A model generated the notes under the pieces. It worked only from the letters and a program-made list of their open reading frames with translations, did not search any database and was not told the origin of the DNA. The translations under genes were made by a program, and so were the position numbers. Shown here one piece after another: positions 1 through 12,293 of a DNA stretch of 64,000 bases. The stretch covers positions 54,993,900-55,057,899 of the forward strand of contig OZ020268.1 in NCBI GenBank assembly GCA_963971225.1, in the 5' to 3' direction. This DNA is from Melieria omissa (Eukaryota; Arthropoda; Insecta; Diptera; Ulidiidae). The number at the start of each line of letters is the position of its first letter. The first letter of the stretch is position 1.

Positions 1-1303
1 ACCGCTTCCTGGCACCAGATGCCACAAAATAAAACAAGCACAACAACAGTAAAATATGATTTTTGTATACCAAAATTTCCAAAAATTAAAAGATAAAAAC
101 TGAAATATTATGAACGAAATTGAAAAAAAGCTTACTTCAGCAACAAACAACAAAAATAACATCAAAATTAAAAATGATACAATGCAAAAAACTTTGCTAC
201 TTATTCACTCAGAACTCTTACCAAAAGTAGGCAACGCTATACTAAACCAAAACTGAAAGTCCATGCAATAAATACAAAAACTGATAATAAAACCAAAATT
301 AAGCACACAAGTTTTTGGCAATGTTCATTTCATTAGAAATGTTCATACAAAACCGCTGTTTACTATAATTTTCGACTCGGCTCGAGCAACGGCCCCACAC
401 CACTTGCGGGCTTTTTGTGCTAAAAATAACTGTAAACATTAATTTGGCACACTTGTGTCAAAATTGTCCACATCACGTTGGCCACACAAACACAGCAAGA
501 CCGAAGAGCCACGCACAGCGCGTATACAAAACTTTAACGAATGTTGCGTATACGCCGCGTTGTGCGCCGCAGCTGACCTCTGCCAGTTTGGTGGGCGAAA
601 CGTGCAAATGGCATCAATCACAATCAATTTTCAGCATGCCATCAATTAATAAATGAAAAAAATGCTCACACATACACATTGGAATGCATGCAAAGAATGC
701 GAAGACATTCAAATGCTCTAAGAAAATTGCACATAAATGTGAGTGAGGAATGTGCGTTGTGTTTATTAATGCTGTCAGTGTTGTTGTTTTTTGTTGTTGT
801 TGCTTTCATTGTTGTTGTTATTGTGTTGATGATGACTCAATTCATTTTGACCAATCGACTAATATAAAAAAATGCCCATAAAAAACAGGAAAGCGCAAGG
901 CAAATGGCAAATTTCGCATTTCATTTGCTACGCAACGATGTGCCCTAAAGTTTCACTGGCAAATGGAATTCCATTCGAATCGAATCAAATTTCCAATTGT
1001 GTGTTAGCAGTGAATGTGTGTAAAATATGGCATGGCTGCGACCTTCGTCAACAGTAAACTAGTAAAGCTTTTCCTCTTTGTCGATTTATTCAACTCAATT
1101 CATGGTTTTCATTCGGGTTTTCCACTTTCATTATGTTTCCATTTCGCTTTCGTTTGCGTTGTCGCTGGATTTTCTGTTTTCTGTTCTGTATTTGTTCTGT
1201 TTTTATTGAGCGCTGACATGCGTATAAATAATAATGCTGCGTGCGTTCATATACACAGCGCATATGTACAGTTTTTTTGTACATAAGTGAATGAGTCGAA
1301 CTA
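1..1303. other. Non-coding DNA, left edge
   Basis: AT-rich sequence with TTG and CAA runs (for example 780-830). Open frames here are under 95 codons and have no recognisable domain or splice structure. I see no gene in it. It may be intergenic, or an intron of a gene that starts outside the window. Confidence 0.6.
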
Positions 1304-1674
1304 GGGTGGGTCGAAATTTCTGGCATTGAATGAGTTGAAAAATTTTTTAATATATTTAATTTTTTTTTGCAGTAAGTGAACTAATTTATGAGATCTGCAG
1401 AGTTTTCTATTTTGTAATAATTAAGTATATATAAAAATAATTAAAATTTGTTTATTTAAAATTAAAATCAATTGACTCAAAATTCAGTTCGTATTCAGAT
1501 TCAGCAAACTATTTCAAACTGTAATAAAAAAAATTAATTGATTACTAATTATTAGAAAACTTGCAAAAAGTAAAATTGCTCATTTCTCATCTGTCAGTAT
1601 AATTCAATCATTAAACTCACATAAAAACTGTAATTTGCTTAAAGTTATCGCGCGCACAAAACTTTGATCCACCC
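1304..1674. mobile_element. Candidate MITE with GGGTGGGTC termini, TA-flanked
   Basis: The left end reads GGGTGGGTCGAAATTT. The right end, reverse-complemented, reads GGGTGGATCAAAGTTT, matching at 13 of 16 positions. Both ends are bordered by TA (1302-1303 and 1675-1676), as expected of a Tc1/mariner-type target duplication. The 370-bp interior is AT-rich and non-coding, so any mobility would depend on a transposase elsewhere. The family is not identified. Chance pairing of diverged ends is possible. Confidence 0.5.
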
Positions 1675-1676
1675 TA

Positions 1677-2510
1677 ATAGACAAACAATGTACAAACCAT
1701 CGTTTGCTGTGTGTGCATGGTGCTGGCGGCGCCAAGAGGGGTACTCGAGACAATTGGGCGCCAAGAGCAACAAAAACAGCAACACGCACACTGGTACACA
1801 AACGAATTGAGTGTGTTTTTATGAACGCCCACAGCAATGCAAACAGCAGCTACACAAACGCCCAAATATCCTGCAAAGCGCCATCCCGGCCCCCCACGTG
1901 TCAGTCGAACGCAATCGTTGGGCCACGCCAACAAGTTTGCAAACGGGCGCCGCAATGCCTCGCGCCAGCTGCGGTTATGTGCGTCGAAAATGCTATGACA
2001 AGTGAGCGTCGCCGATGCGGCAGCGAGCATAGAAATGGCATTGACAGGAAGTGTGAAAAATGTCACAATCTACAGTGTTATAACATAATTAAACTAAAAT
2101 GAATTTGGCTGTGCGACGCTCAGCTCGTTAGTGCAATGCGCCAACTGTGCTTTGATATCAGGTCGCTCTATGTAGGCTGGGTTTTGACACTTGCGTGTTG
2201 GTTATATTTGCTAGCAATGTCCTTTCAAAGGACATGCAAAGCCGTGTGACATTTTCGCTTTAATGAATGGTAGAAATTTTTTAAATAAGTTCTTTTGTTA
2301 ATAGTAGAAATTTTATGTTTCTAGGTGTTCTTTTTGTGATATTTGTATGCTTCGAGAATATATATTATGTATGTTTATTCTTCTTCTTCCCGTGCTACTA
2401 AACACTACTCAAGTTTTTAAGGTATTTGAAGTAAGAATTGTTTCAATTTGAATCAACAGGAACAACGATTTGGTCCCTTATGTTTGTGGTATACGCGAAA
2501 GAAACGCAAA
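1677..2510. other. Non-coding, GC-richer island at 1690-2080
   Basis: Between about 1690 and 2080 the sequence is clearly less AT-rich than its surroundings. It has overlapping open frames on both strands (up to 132 codons) but no known domain or codon bias. It is a possible conserved regulatory block. No function can be assigned from sequence alone. Confidence 0.35.
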
Positions 2511-2780
2511 ATAACCATTAAGAAATTAAGTTAACGACATAAAACTTGGTAGAAAGTATAACAGAACTACAGTTAACAGTTATGATGAAAGTTAACATAA
2601 TCTGTATACTATTAAACAGGGTTACCATATAACCATATTTGACAAAAAACACTAATAACCATCAAAAAGTTAAGTTATCCGCACAAAATTTAGTAAAAAC
2701 TATGCTTTGAGAGTTGTAGTGAAAATTACCGTCATCTGTTCACTTTTCAGCAGAATTGCCATATAACCATATCTGAGGAA
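2511..2780. repeat. Diverged tandem duplication, unit about 144 bp
   Basis: The block starting ATAACCATTAAGAAATTAAG at 2511 recurs at 2655 as ATAACCATCAAAAAGTTAAG. The similarity continues through a shared ending with CCATATAACCATAT. The two units differ at many positions, so the duplication is old. There is no coding content. Confidence 0.75.
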
Positions 2781-3955
2781 ATGAACAAATTTTCACATTA
2801 ATCAATACAAACACATGTTTGGGCATATTTTCAAATTAAAAGCACCAACAGTTTAATTATCATTTTCAATTTTAATAAAAAAATTGTACACGTCCCTTAT
2901 TTTCTATCTTCCCTGTCACTCTTAATAGTATGTGTGTCCTTATTCAAAAAGTCATTTTTGTAATTATGATAATCGCAGCGCATTCCATGCCTCACCACAC
3001 CATACAATGTGCCACCTACCACACAACATTACACTGTGTGTGCCCATTTGGCTGTCGCGCTACTTGTCGCGGCCCTTTGCCATTCGACCGCACGTTGGCA
3101 TATGGCCGCACAAATTACTTTTCCGCAGCCGGCGCCGGCGCCAGCACTTCCAGCTGCCAGTTACACACTGTGTTCCCACTGTTCCCATTAGCACTGGTCG
3201 TGCTCTGGTACTGGCCGCCGCATGTCCTGTTGCCTCCCAACCCATTTGAAATCATACGTTCTTCATTTTATGCTCATTTCACTTGGCGCATGTCGTTTCC
3301 GTTCCGTTCAGCCGTTTCGCTTTGTAGCATATTTAAAATGGTGTCAGTGCAGGAAGACAGGTAGCGAATCAAAGTGAAATTGAATTTAACTAAAAATTGG
3401 TGCCAGAGACACAATAAAACAACACACACACACGTCTCGTAAAGTGCGCTACTTTAGTTTTATTTATTTTTCCTTTTCTTTTTTTATTTTTTGTTACTTT
3501 AATTTTTTCCAATCCCAAACATTGCACTCAACGCATAGATTCCATTAGGCTCAGGTTACATTGTTGGCAGCTCTCTTTGGTGTGCCAAATGTGCAATAGA
3601 AATAACCACAACAACAAAAACGGAACCCGTCTCAACTAGCACAGCCAACAACAATTAAGTGCAATTGCTCGCACATACATTTGTGTGTTGAAGTTAAAAA
3701 TAAAGTCATGAAAGGACATTTCACGGTTATCCTTGTCGCCGTTGCGGTCGCTTTTGCTACTATCGGCTACCAAGCGGCGAAGCCAGCTAAGTTTATTTAT
3801 ACACGTCCCTTATTTCATTTATTTGCTTTGAATTGCTTTTTGCTCTCAATTCCGTTTTATTTTGAGTCGTTTGGTTTTTTACTTTGCTTTTCAATTGGAG
3901 GCAGGAATCAAGGAAACATTCAGAGGACAAAAGTCAACACTACAAGTTAACTGTT
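2781..3955. other. Non-coding, with a moderately GC-rich stretch at 2950-3360
   Basis: Overlapping open frames at 2930-3364 (144 codons and less) show no domain and a composition typical of CACA-rich non-coding DNA. A PolyT/CACA stretch follows at 3420-3510. No gene is supported. Confidence 0.4.
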
Positions 3956-5750
3956 AGAGGAAAAAGTTAGTAGGTGAAGAGGACAGCAGCAGAAGAAGAA
4001 GAAAATTAAAAGAAAGAAATATGAAAACAAGAAGAAAGGGAAAACGTTGTAAACCAAAAGTAGACGTAAAAATTGGCAACCAAAAAAAGGGGAAGAAAGG
4101 AGCATTTACTCAACAAGGAAGATGAAAGAAAGAAGAAAGAGGGATCAATTAATGAAGGAAACCTAAACTACACAAGAAAGATGAAAGAAAGAAAAAAGAG
4201 TTATCAATTAAAGAAGGAAACTAATTTGAAGTAGACATTAAAGAAGAAATCGTATGTAAAATAAAAACAATAAGAAAAAAGTAAATGTAAATGTAAATGT
4301 AAAAAGAAATGAAAGCGGAAGTAGAAATTGAGATAAAAAGTAGAAATAGAACAAAAGTGGACATAAAGAATAACAAAGAAGTAAAAACAGAAATAACAGA
4401 GAAGAAATAGAATGGAAGTAGAAATAGAGAATAACGAAGAAGTAGAAATAAGATATGAAAATAAAAAATGTAGTATTGAAAATGGAAACAGAAGTAAAAT
4501 TAGAAGAAAAGTTAGGAGCAAATAGAAGCTGAATCAATAGTAGAAGTCTAAATGGCATAAAACCAAGAAGATGTAGAAATAGAAAATGGACAAGTTAAAG
4601 TAGAAGTATCTACTTCTAGAGGTGAAAATAGTAGTGGTGGTAGAGGGGGGGGGGGATAGTTAAAAGTAAAAGTAGAAAAATAAATGGGGGTAGAAGTAAA
4701 AGATGAAAACTTAGAAGAAGAGAAATAAATAATCAACAAATTAAAGTAGAAGTAGAGGTGAAAATAGAGGAAAGACGTAGAAATAGAAAATGTAGAAGTT
4801 TAGGTTGAAGTAAAAATAAAAATAAAAATAAAAATAGAAGAAGACGAAGAAGAGGCAAATCGAGGTGAAAGTAGAAATAGAAAAATATATAGGGGTAGAA
4901 AAGATGAAAACTTCGAAGAAGCAGAAATAGAAAATGAACACATTAAAGTAGAAGAAGACGTGAAAATAGAGGTAAAAACACAGGTAGACAGGTAGGGGAC
5001 AAGTAGATGATAAAGTAGAAGTGAAGGACTAAAACCAATAAGACGTAGAAATAGAAAATGAAGAAATGAAAGAGAAGTTGAGGCGAAATTAGAAGTAAAA
5101 ATAGAGGAAGAGGGGGCAAATAGAGGTTAAAGTACAAGTAGAAATAGGGATAGAAGCAAAAGTAAAAATATAATCAAAAGATAAAAACTAAGAAGACATA
5201 CAAAAGGATAATGAAGAAGTAGTTGTAGAAGTAGCAGTAGCAATGAAAGTATAAGTAGAATTAATGGTGAAAGTGCAAGTAGAGGTGAAACTAAAAGTAA
5301 ACGTCAAAGTATAAGTAAACGTAAAAGCATAGGTATACATAGAGGTGAATATAAGTAAAAGCAAAAGTGAAATGCGAAAATCAAGAAGAAGTGAAAATAG
5401 AAAATGAACAAATGAAAGTAGAAATAGAGGTGGAAATAGAAGTACACATAGGGGATAGACAGAGGTTTAAGTAGAAGAAGAAGTAGGGGTAGAAGTAAAA
5501 GTAGAAATAAACGAAAATAGAAAATGAAAAAATGAAATTAGAAGTAATGCAAAAAGTAGAAGTAATAGAAGAGGAAGAGGAAGAGGAAGAAATAGAAGTT
5601 GAAGTAGAAGTGGAAGTAGAAGTATAAGTCGAAGTCGAAGTCGAAGTACAGGTAGAAGTAGAAGTAGAAGAAGAATTACGAGTAGAAGTAGAATTAGAAG
5701 TAGAAGTAAGAAGAAGTAGTCGACGAAGTATAACATGCAGATGCATAAAG
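3956..5750 (+). repeat. Long purine-rich minisatellite (GTAGAA/AAATAGAA type)
   Basis: About 1.8 kb of the plus strand is almost all purine plus scattered T. It is made of short, irregular variants of GTAGAA, GAAATAGA and AAAATGAA, and becomes a nearly pure GTAGAAGTAGAA array at 5540-5710. The complementary strand gives spurious Ser/Phe/Leu-rich open frames. It probably expanded by slippage. The strand asymmetry could allow triplex structure. Confidence 0.9.
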
Positions 5751-7090
5751 TAGGAATTATAGGATTAACAAAGAAGGTAGAAAATTAAAAAAAGTATCTG
5801 CAACAAAAACTAAAATAACAACTAAGTATAAACAACTATGTAAGGTAAACTATCACCGCAACGTTAACAATAAATTTCCATTGAAACCGACCACACCGCA
5901 AGGATTAGAACCAACTCCTTTGCGAAGGAAACGCCAGAAGGTGAGCCTTCAGTGCATTAACTGTTCATTATATCTGTGTGTATTTAACCCTGTGTGTTGT
6001 AATCGTTAATGTATTCGTAAGGGTGTGGACAAAAGCGTGAGTCTTAGTTGGGAGTGAAACGACATGAGGCTCCGTGTATGTGTGCGGTTAAGTATGTCAA
6101 GGACAGTGCGAAGTTGCCAGTGTTGCCATTGCTGGTGGTTGCTATATACAATGTATACGAAACAGCTGTTGTTGTTGTTTTTAATATACAAGTTGTTAGT
6201 GTGTTATTAAAAAGGGTATGGTTGGTCTTTATGAACAAAGACAATATTTTTGTAGTTTTGTATTTATTTGCTTTGCTACAAGAAATATTTTTTAAGAACT
6301 ATTTAATGAAATTGTATTAATCTTAATTATTTAATGTAATGAATGAATTTCTATAACGAATTTGTTTTAACTAATTCTTTCGTAATTTAATTTCTTAAAA
6401 TCTCTACGCATTTCAGTTTTGTTCAAAATTATATATAAACAGTTTTTCTTCTTGTGTTTTCATTCACAAAATTGAAATGAAAAATGGTAGACGGGAAAAT
6501 TGATTAACAGCAGCAGACCAGAAGGTGCAAATGACACGCAAACTTGCCACCAACCACACCAATACAAGAACAATTTAACTGATAACAACACTAATAGTTA
6601 TTATAATAAAAACAACAACAATACAACAGCTTTAGCTATTGAGGTGTGTTCTCAACAGCCCAACAGCTCCTGAACATTTTACAGCTGCAAATTGTCTTTG
6701 TTATTAAGTTTCTTATTTTATTTTTAGTTTTATGTATTTGTTATATATTGTGGGTTTTTATTTATGTATTTTCAGTTTATATTTTCGGTATATATATATA
6801 TAAAATTTTGTTTTTTTTACATATTTTGTTCTTTATATATTTTTATATTTAATTTTTTGTCTTTCATTATAGTTTAGTTTACTTTTAGTTTACTAAAGGT
6901 GGCTCTTACTGTTAATTGGTTACACTTGGCTCGAAACGTATTAGTTGTAGAGGTGTGTGTTGTACTTATATAAAAAACAAGGAAAGAAGGTTTAACGGTT
7001 TAAGGATTGAGATGTTCATATATGTATTTGTATATAGATTGAGATATCAAGAAGTGGAGCATTGAAAGGAGTGAGAGTAATATTTGTATA
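5751..7090. other. Non-coding, very AT-rich
   Basis: This region separates two purine-rich tracts. It has T-rich low-complexity stretches at 6660-6870, including a TATATATATA run near 6792. No gene, RNA or element is recognised. Confidence 0.55.
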
Positions 7091-8085
7091 GAGATAATGC
7101 AGGAACCAAAGATGATCAAAGACATGACGAAAGTAAACAAGTAAACAAGTAAGAAAAACGATGGAAGAAAGAAAGTGTAAGGAGTAAAGTGAAAAAGTGT
7201 AGAAAGAAACGATATAAGGAGAAGAAAAGGAAGCGAAAAAAATGTAACAAAGAGAAAAGGATTATAAGAGCAATGAGAAGAAGAACCAGAGTAGAGAGAA
7301 AACGATTAAAGGGGAGTAGTGTGAAAAAGAGCAGAGAAGGTAAACAACATAATAGAGAAGGAAAGAGTAAAGAGAAAAATTCTTAGAAAAAAAGGAGAAT
7401 AAGAGTAAACAAAAGAGTAGAGAGTAAAGAGGAAAAACTCAGGAGAATAGGAATCAACAGACAAAAGAAAAAAGTAAAAGAAAAGTAAACAAAAGTAGAG
7501 GAAAAAGTAAAGAAGAAAAAGTCATGAGAAATCAAAAGGGAAAAGAGATAAAAGTAGAAGAACAGTAAATAAAAGAAGAGTAAGGACTACGGCAGAAAAA
7601 GTCAGGAAAATAGAAATAAATAGGGAAAAGAGAGAAAAGTAGAAGAAAAGTAAACTAAATAAAAGAGGAAAAAGTCATGAGAAATAAAGAGAAAAAAGAG
7701 GGAAAAGTAGACGAAAAGTAAACAAAAGAAGAGTAAGGAGTACAGAGGAAAAAGCCAGGAGAAATCAATACGGAGTAGAGAGAAAAGGAGAAGAAATAAA
7801 GAGAAGAGTAAACAAAAGTAGGGCTAAAAGTACAGAGTAGTACAGGGTAAAAAGTAAGGAGAATAGGAATGAAGAGAGAAAATAGGCGAAAGGAGACAAT
7901 GAGTAAGCAAAAGAAGAGTAAGCAGTAAAGAGGGAAAATCAGGAGAATATGAATAAAGAGGCAGGGAGTAGAGATAAACGAACTAAAAAGACAAAACTTA
8001 AAGGACAATGGATTTAGGAAAAGATAAGGAGGGGAAACAGGAACTGAAACATAAAGAATTGAGTTAAAAAGAAAAAAGTATAATA
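7091..8085 (+). repeat. Second purine-rich minisatellite (AGAGTAAACAAAAGAAGAGTAAGGAG type)
   Basis: Irregular repeats of AAGAGTAAACAAAAG, GAGTAAAGAGGAAAAA and AGGAGAATAGGAAT run for about 1 kb with almost no C on the plus strand. Units near 7380-7460, 7560-7640, 7720-7770 and 7900-7960 suggest a higher-order period of around 90-170 bp. The open frames on either strand are low-complexity by-products. Confidence 0.85.
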
Positions 8086-10261
8086 GAAACTACATACAAC
8101 TATAAAGTCTCGACTCCACTCTGGGTGAAAAACTTTCCTATGTCGCTTCTCTTGTCAAAGCTGATTCTCTTTAATTATGTATATGTGCTTCTTCTTCTTT
8201 TTTCATTATGCAATTTTCTATGTTTCAATCAAGTTCTCCTTTTCCTTTTTTTCATTACGGCGTTTTTCTTGTTTTCATATTTTACCACCTTTTCAATTCC
8301 GCGTTCACTTCCAAATCGACATTTCTTGCGCATATTTTTTTTCCAAGTTGCACAGCGGTATCTTTTGCTCTTTTTTTACTTTCAACTACAGTCGCTACTT
8401 AACTGCTTCCACTTTGATAATACATTAATTTTTTTATCTTTTTTGCATATCTATTTTTGGACTTGCCACATTCGCTTTTCTGGCTCATTTCATACTTTAA
8501 TTCTTTCACATTCGCTGTTCGGCCATTTCTTTTGTTTGTTGCCTTTAGAATTTGTGTTTTTATTCGTGTTTCTTCTTTTTTTATATTTTTGTTGCCTGCA
8601 CAAAAAAGTTGTTTTGGGCTTGGTTCCCACAAATCCGATCGATGTATCGCAGGCACGCACCGGCCAAACATTTGCCATGCTCTCACCTATCGAATGCGCG
8701 TGTGGCGTGTACGGTTTTGGGCAGCGTGCGATTTCTTATGACTGCGTTTTGTTGTTGTTATTGCTCCATACACATATAATACATATTTGTATATATATTT
8801 ATGAGCACATACACAGTAATATATGTTGAGTTGCGCTTCAATTTATCGACGAATTATGGAATGGCATGAAATGTAAAGGAATGAAATGGGCTGGAATGTG
8901 TGCACAGTCAGAGCTGGCAAAACATTTCTTTTTACACGATTTGGTTGTGTTTTTTTTTTGTATTTTTTGCTACATTAATTTCTGTCTTCTGGTATGTTAA
9001 GCAATTTTTTTTTAAATAATTTTGTTCATTAATTTGTGTGGCGAATTTGTGCGTCTTGTCGTTTCCATGATTTGCGCTGTCAGTGATTTGCAATTTTTCT
9101 ACAGTTTGACTGGATTGTGTTATGCAATTTAATTACAAAGAAATGCAATCTTTATGTCATTTTTATGCTGTTAGTTGCCATTATACAGCAATATAAGCTA
9201 TTTTTAATTTTGCATAAAAAATATCCAAACTCGACCTTTCTGTCTTTCATGCTTCAGACACTTTTTTTTTAATTCGTTTTTACTTTTAATTTTTAGAAAT
9301 TTTTACACACATTTGACAATCATTGGTCACGCAACACACCAATGCGTCGCAAGTGTATCAGTCATTTTCCTTATCGGCTGATTGGCGATAAGATTCCGCG
9401 TATGCATTGCTGCCGGCGCATTGAAGGCGTCATTGTGTTTCTAACGTTTGCTCTATTACGATACCATGAGCCACCAAGCACTGCTATTATATGTATTATT
9501 ATTATGATTATTATATTCTGGTGCGATTGTTGTAGACTGGTCGCCTTGTACTTCAATGCATTTCATTAGCAAGGCCGTTCGTAATCACAAAACATTCATC
9601 TGTTTTTTGGGCAAACATTCACTGCATGCATACACAAATACACATATTCATATATGTATATATATATATATGTAAATATGTATAAATATATATGTATACA
9701 TTCATATCCATTGCTGCAAATAAGTGCTGTGCTCCGAAATGTTGCTGCAACTGCTTTGCGTCGAATTTTTTTTATCGATAGACACTTATCAGCAACAGCC
9801 GGCAGTTCACTGATAGCGACACCGGTGGTTAATGTTAAAAGGTTTGAGGGTAGTATGGTACATGGTACAATGTTCGAGTGAAAAATCCAATTCATTTCAA
9901 CACTAAGACCACTGACAAGGCAGCGATTATGGTGCAGCTTTTGTCAACGCAAACACGGGTCACAGTCCCAAGTCATAAGTTGCTTACAAATGGGAATTTA
10001 ATCTGCGGAATTATGAACTAAAAGGCGTGCTGACGAGTTGTTTTATAATCACGGCTTATCAAAATGCAGTCGTTGAAAATTTTGATAAAATTACAAAGGT
10101 TGAAAGAAGCGTCAGATGATACTAAGTTTTTTTTCAATTCAATTGATTTATTAAGTATGTTCCTGAGAATGTGAGAATTTTGAACTGGAATTAAGTAATT
10201 AGTGTCTTTAAATTTTTATCAACCTTTTTTGCAAATTTTGTGACACTGAAAGTTATCTTAG
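8086..10261. other. Non-coding, T-rich stretch then mixed sequence
   Basis: 8120-8620 is a pyrimidine-rich stretch that gives a 234-codon plus-strand frame starting at GTG, with an extreme Phe/Leu bias and no domain. The rest is AT-rich with a TATATATA microsatellite at 9655-9695. I see no supported gene. Confidence 0.55.
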
Positions 10262-10932
10262 TTATTTAATATGGAAATCTTTTGTACGTTTAAGGCGGTC
10301 AAAAATCAGTCAAAAGGACTTGAGAATATTTCCTACTATCCAAGCGAGTGAAATCTTTACATACTCCCTTACGAGTACTTAATGTAGAAATAATAGTAAT
10401 ATAAATATTAGTTAATACAGAAATCTTTTGAAACATTTAAGACGTTAAAAAATCAGCCAAAGGACCTAAGAATATTTCCTATTTCCCAAAAAATTAAATC
10501 TTTGCATTCTCTCTATTTAACAAAGAAATAATAGTAATATATTTATTTCATATAGAAATATTTTTCGTACATTTAAGGAGTCCAAAAATCAGTCCAAGGA
10601 CCTGCAAATGTTTATTGCTATCGAATGAAAATCTTACTCTCTACTTAATAAAGAAAAAATATAAATATATTTATTCAATAAAGAAATATTTTTTGTACAT
10701 TTAAGGAATCCAAAAATTAGTCAAAGAACCTAAGAATACTCTAAAAGACCTACAAATGTTCATTACTATCCAATAAAATTAAATCTTACTCTCTACTTAA
10801 TATAGAAAAAATTGAAATATATTTATTTAATATAGACACATTTTCGTATGCTTAAGGCGTTAACGAATCAGCCAAAGGACCTAAGAATATTTCCTGCTAT
10901 TCAATCGAGTGAATTCTTTACATACTTCAAAC
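10262..10932. repeat. Satellite-like array, five units of about 130-150 bp
   Basis: Units begin near 10262, 10411, 10543, 10671 and 10823. Each contains a version of TTATTTAATATAGAAAT, then a TTTAAGG-GTC-AAAAATCAG core, then CCTAAGAATATTTCC and a block ending in AAATCTT and CTCTCTACTTAAT. Outer units 1 and 5 share TCGAGTGAA-TCTTTACATACT-type variants that units 3 and 4 lack. AT-rich and non-coding. Confidence 0.9.
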
Positions 10933-12274
10933 CAGCAACAACCCTTCATACAAATTGCTTTGCTGCCACACAACACAAAAATATGTGCAGCACTCTTTGT
11001 TATTCTTGTTGTTGTTGTTGCTGTCATATGTGCACTGCACTTGTGTGCAAAAAAAGTACAAAAACTTGTACATTAAAATTCTATTTTAAGCGCACATTAA
11101 ACAGCAAATGCCAGCGCATTGTTGAAGCGACTTCAGTGCAGCAGTTCAGCTTAGCTCCTCAGTCCAGTGCCGTCCAGGCGCAGCCAAATTGCACTGTGGC
11201 CCGTATGTGGGTCACAGACAGTACGTCTGCTCGATGTCGGTCGCAATGTGCAGTCGCAGTGGGGGCACAGACAGCGCTGTCAGCGCGACTGTTGCTGAGG
11301 GTGTTTATGGTTTTATTGGAAACATTGCTGTGCGTGTGTGTGTGTTGCAAGTCAATTGTGTGCTTATGTGTGTGGGTGTGAATTGTGAGTGGTTCGGTGC
11401 ACATAAAACAAACAACAACAAAGTATTATTAATAATAATAATACTTCTGCAGTGAAAGCATTTCGGGAATGCGTAGCGCGTGTCATTAAGCTGTCAACAC
11501 GGTGCAACATATTTTGCCATATGGCATGCAAGCGGCTTGTTTGAGCTTTTCAATTGCTGCCTTTTGTGAATATCGCAAAACTAATTTTGTGGCATCTCTA
11601 TAAATATTTTTAATACTTTATATTTAAATATTTTATTCTCTTTTAAATATTTTAGTAAAAATAAATAAAAACAAAATAAATAATGAGATAAAATTTACAA
11701 ACCCACAAAAAAGCAACGAAGCAGTGTGACAAATAACTTCTTTCCAGAACAACTACACAGAGGTGGGGTCAGTTCGATGAATAGCTCCACCCATTGACTG
11801 CAAGACAGCTTAATTGCTTGGTCTCACAATCCAAAACGACAGCGATAGTATTTAATGACCACACAGGTGTGTCCAAAGCAGACAAATCCTTAGAACAGTC
11901 GAAATCGAGTGCTGCTCCCACTATATAATTTTGCATAAATTTTATAGTGAGCCTTTTTTATTAATGTATGACAGAGATAACATCACGGCCGCACATATTT
12001 CAAATTCCATTTGGCTAAAAGAAAATCGGCCAGCAAAGCCGCACGACCCGGAAACTCAGTCAACGTAGGCGCAGGCACGGAGCCAGCAGGCTGCCAGACA
12101 GGCAGGCGGGACCAACGAACAACTGCTGCCATTGTCAAAATGGCGACAATGCAAACGGGCGGCGTCGCTTTGTCCATACGCCGTGAAAACGCATGAACGC
12201 AGTTGGAAAAGCAGCACAACGCGGCACGACACGACACGACACGGTCGACGCGCCACGCATGCAAAACGCAAACG
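10933..12274. other. Non-coding, GC-richer sequence around 11100-11390 and 12000-12270
   Basis: Mixed unique sequence. Open frames up to 177 codons (10848-11381) begin inside the upstream satellite and have no recognisable domain. The GC-richer block beginning near 11985 runs on to about 12560. It could be a conserved regulatory element, but nothing in it is diagnostic. Confidence 0.4.
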
Positions 12275-12293
12275 CACACACACACACACACAC
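12275..12293. repeat. (CA)n microsatellite
   Basis: About nine CA dinucleotides in a row, inside a GC-richer non-coding block. Further CA/GT runs lie at 12811-12822 and 13010-13030. Confidence 0.9.

Noticed and set aside
1704..2102. 132-codon frame in the GC-richer block near the left end
   Set aside because: Open frames occur on both strands across the same block. No domain or usable splice sites were seen.
4204..5746. Several minus-strand Phe/Ser/Thr/Leu-rich frames
   Set aside because: They are translations of the GTAGAA-type minisatellite and have no sequence complexity.
8125..8829. 234-codon plus-strand frame, Phe/Leu-rich
   Set aside because: It begins at GTG, not ATG, lies in a pyrimidine-rich low-complexity stretch, and its apparent hydrophobicity follows from T-rich DNA. 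No splice or domain support.
10262..10932. Possible CRISPR-like direct repeat array
   Set aside because: Units are contiguous, diverged and about 140 bp long with no unique spacers. The genome is a fly, so it is an ordinary tandem array.
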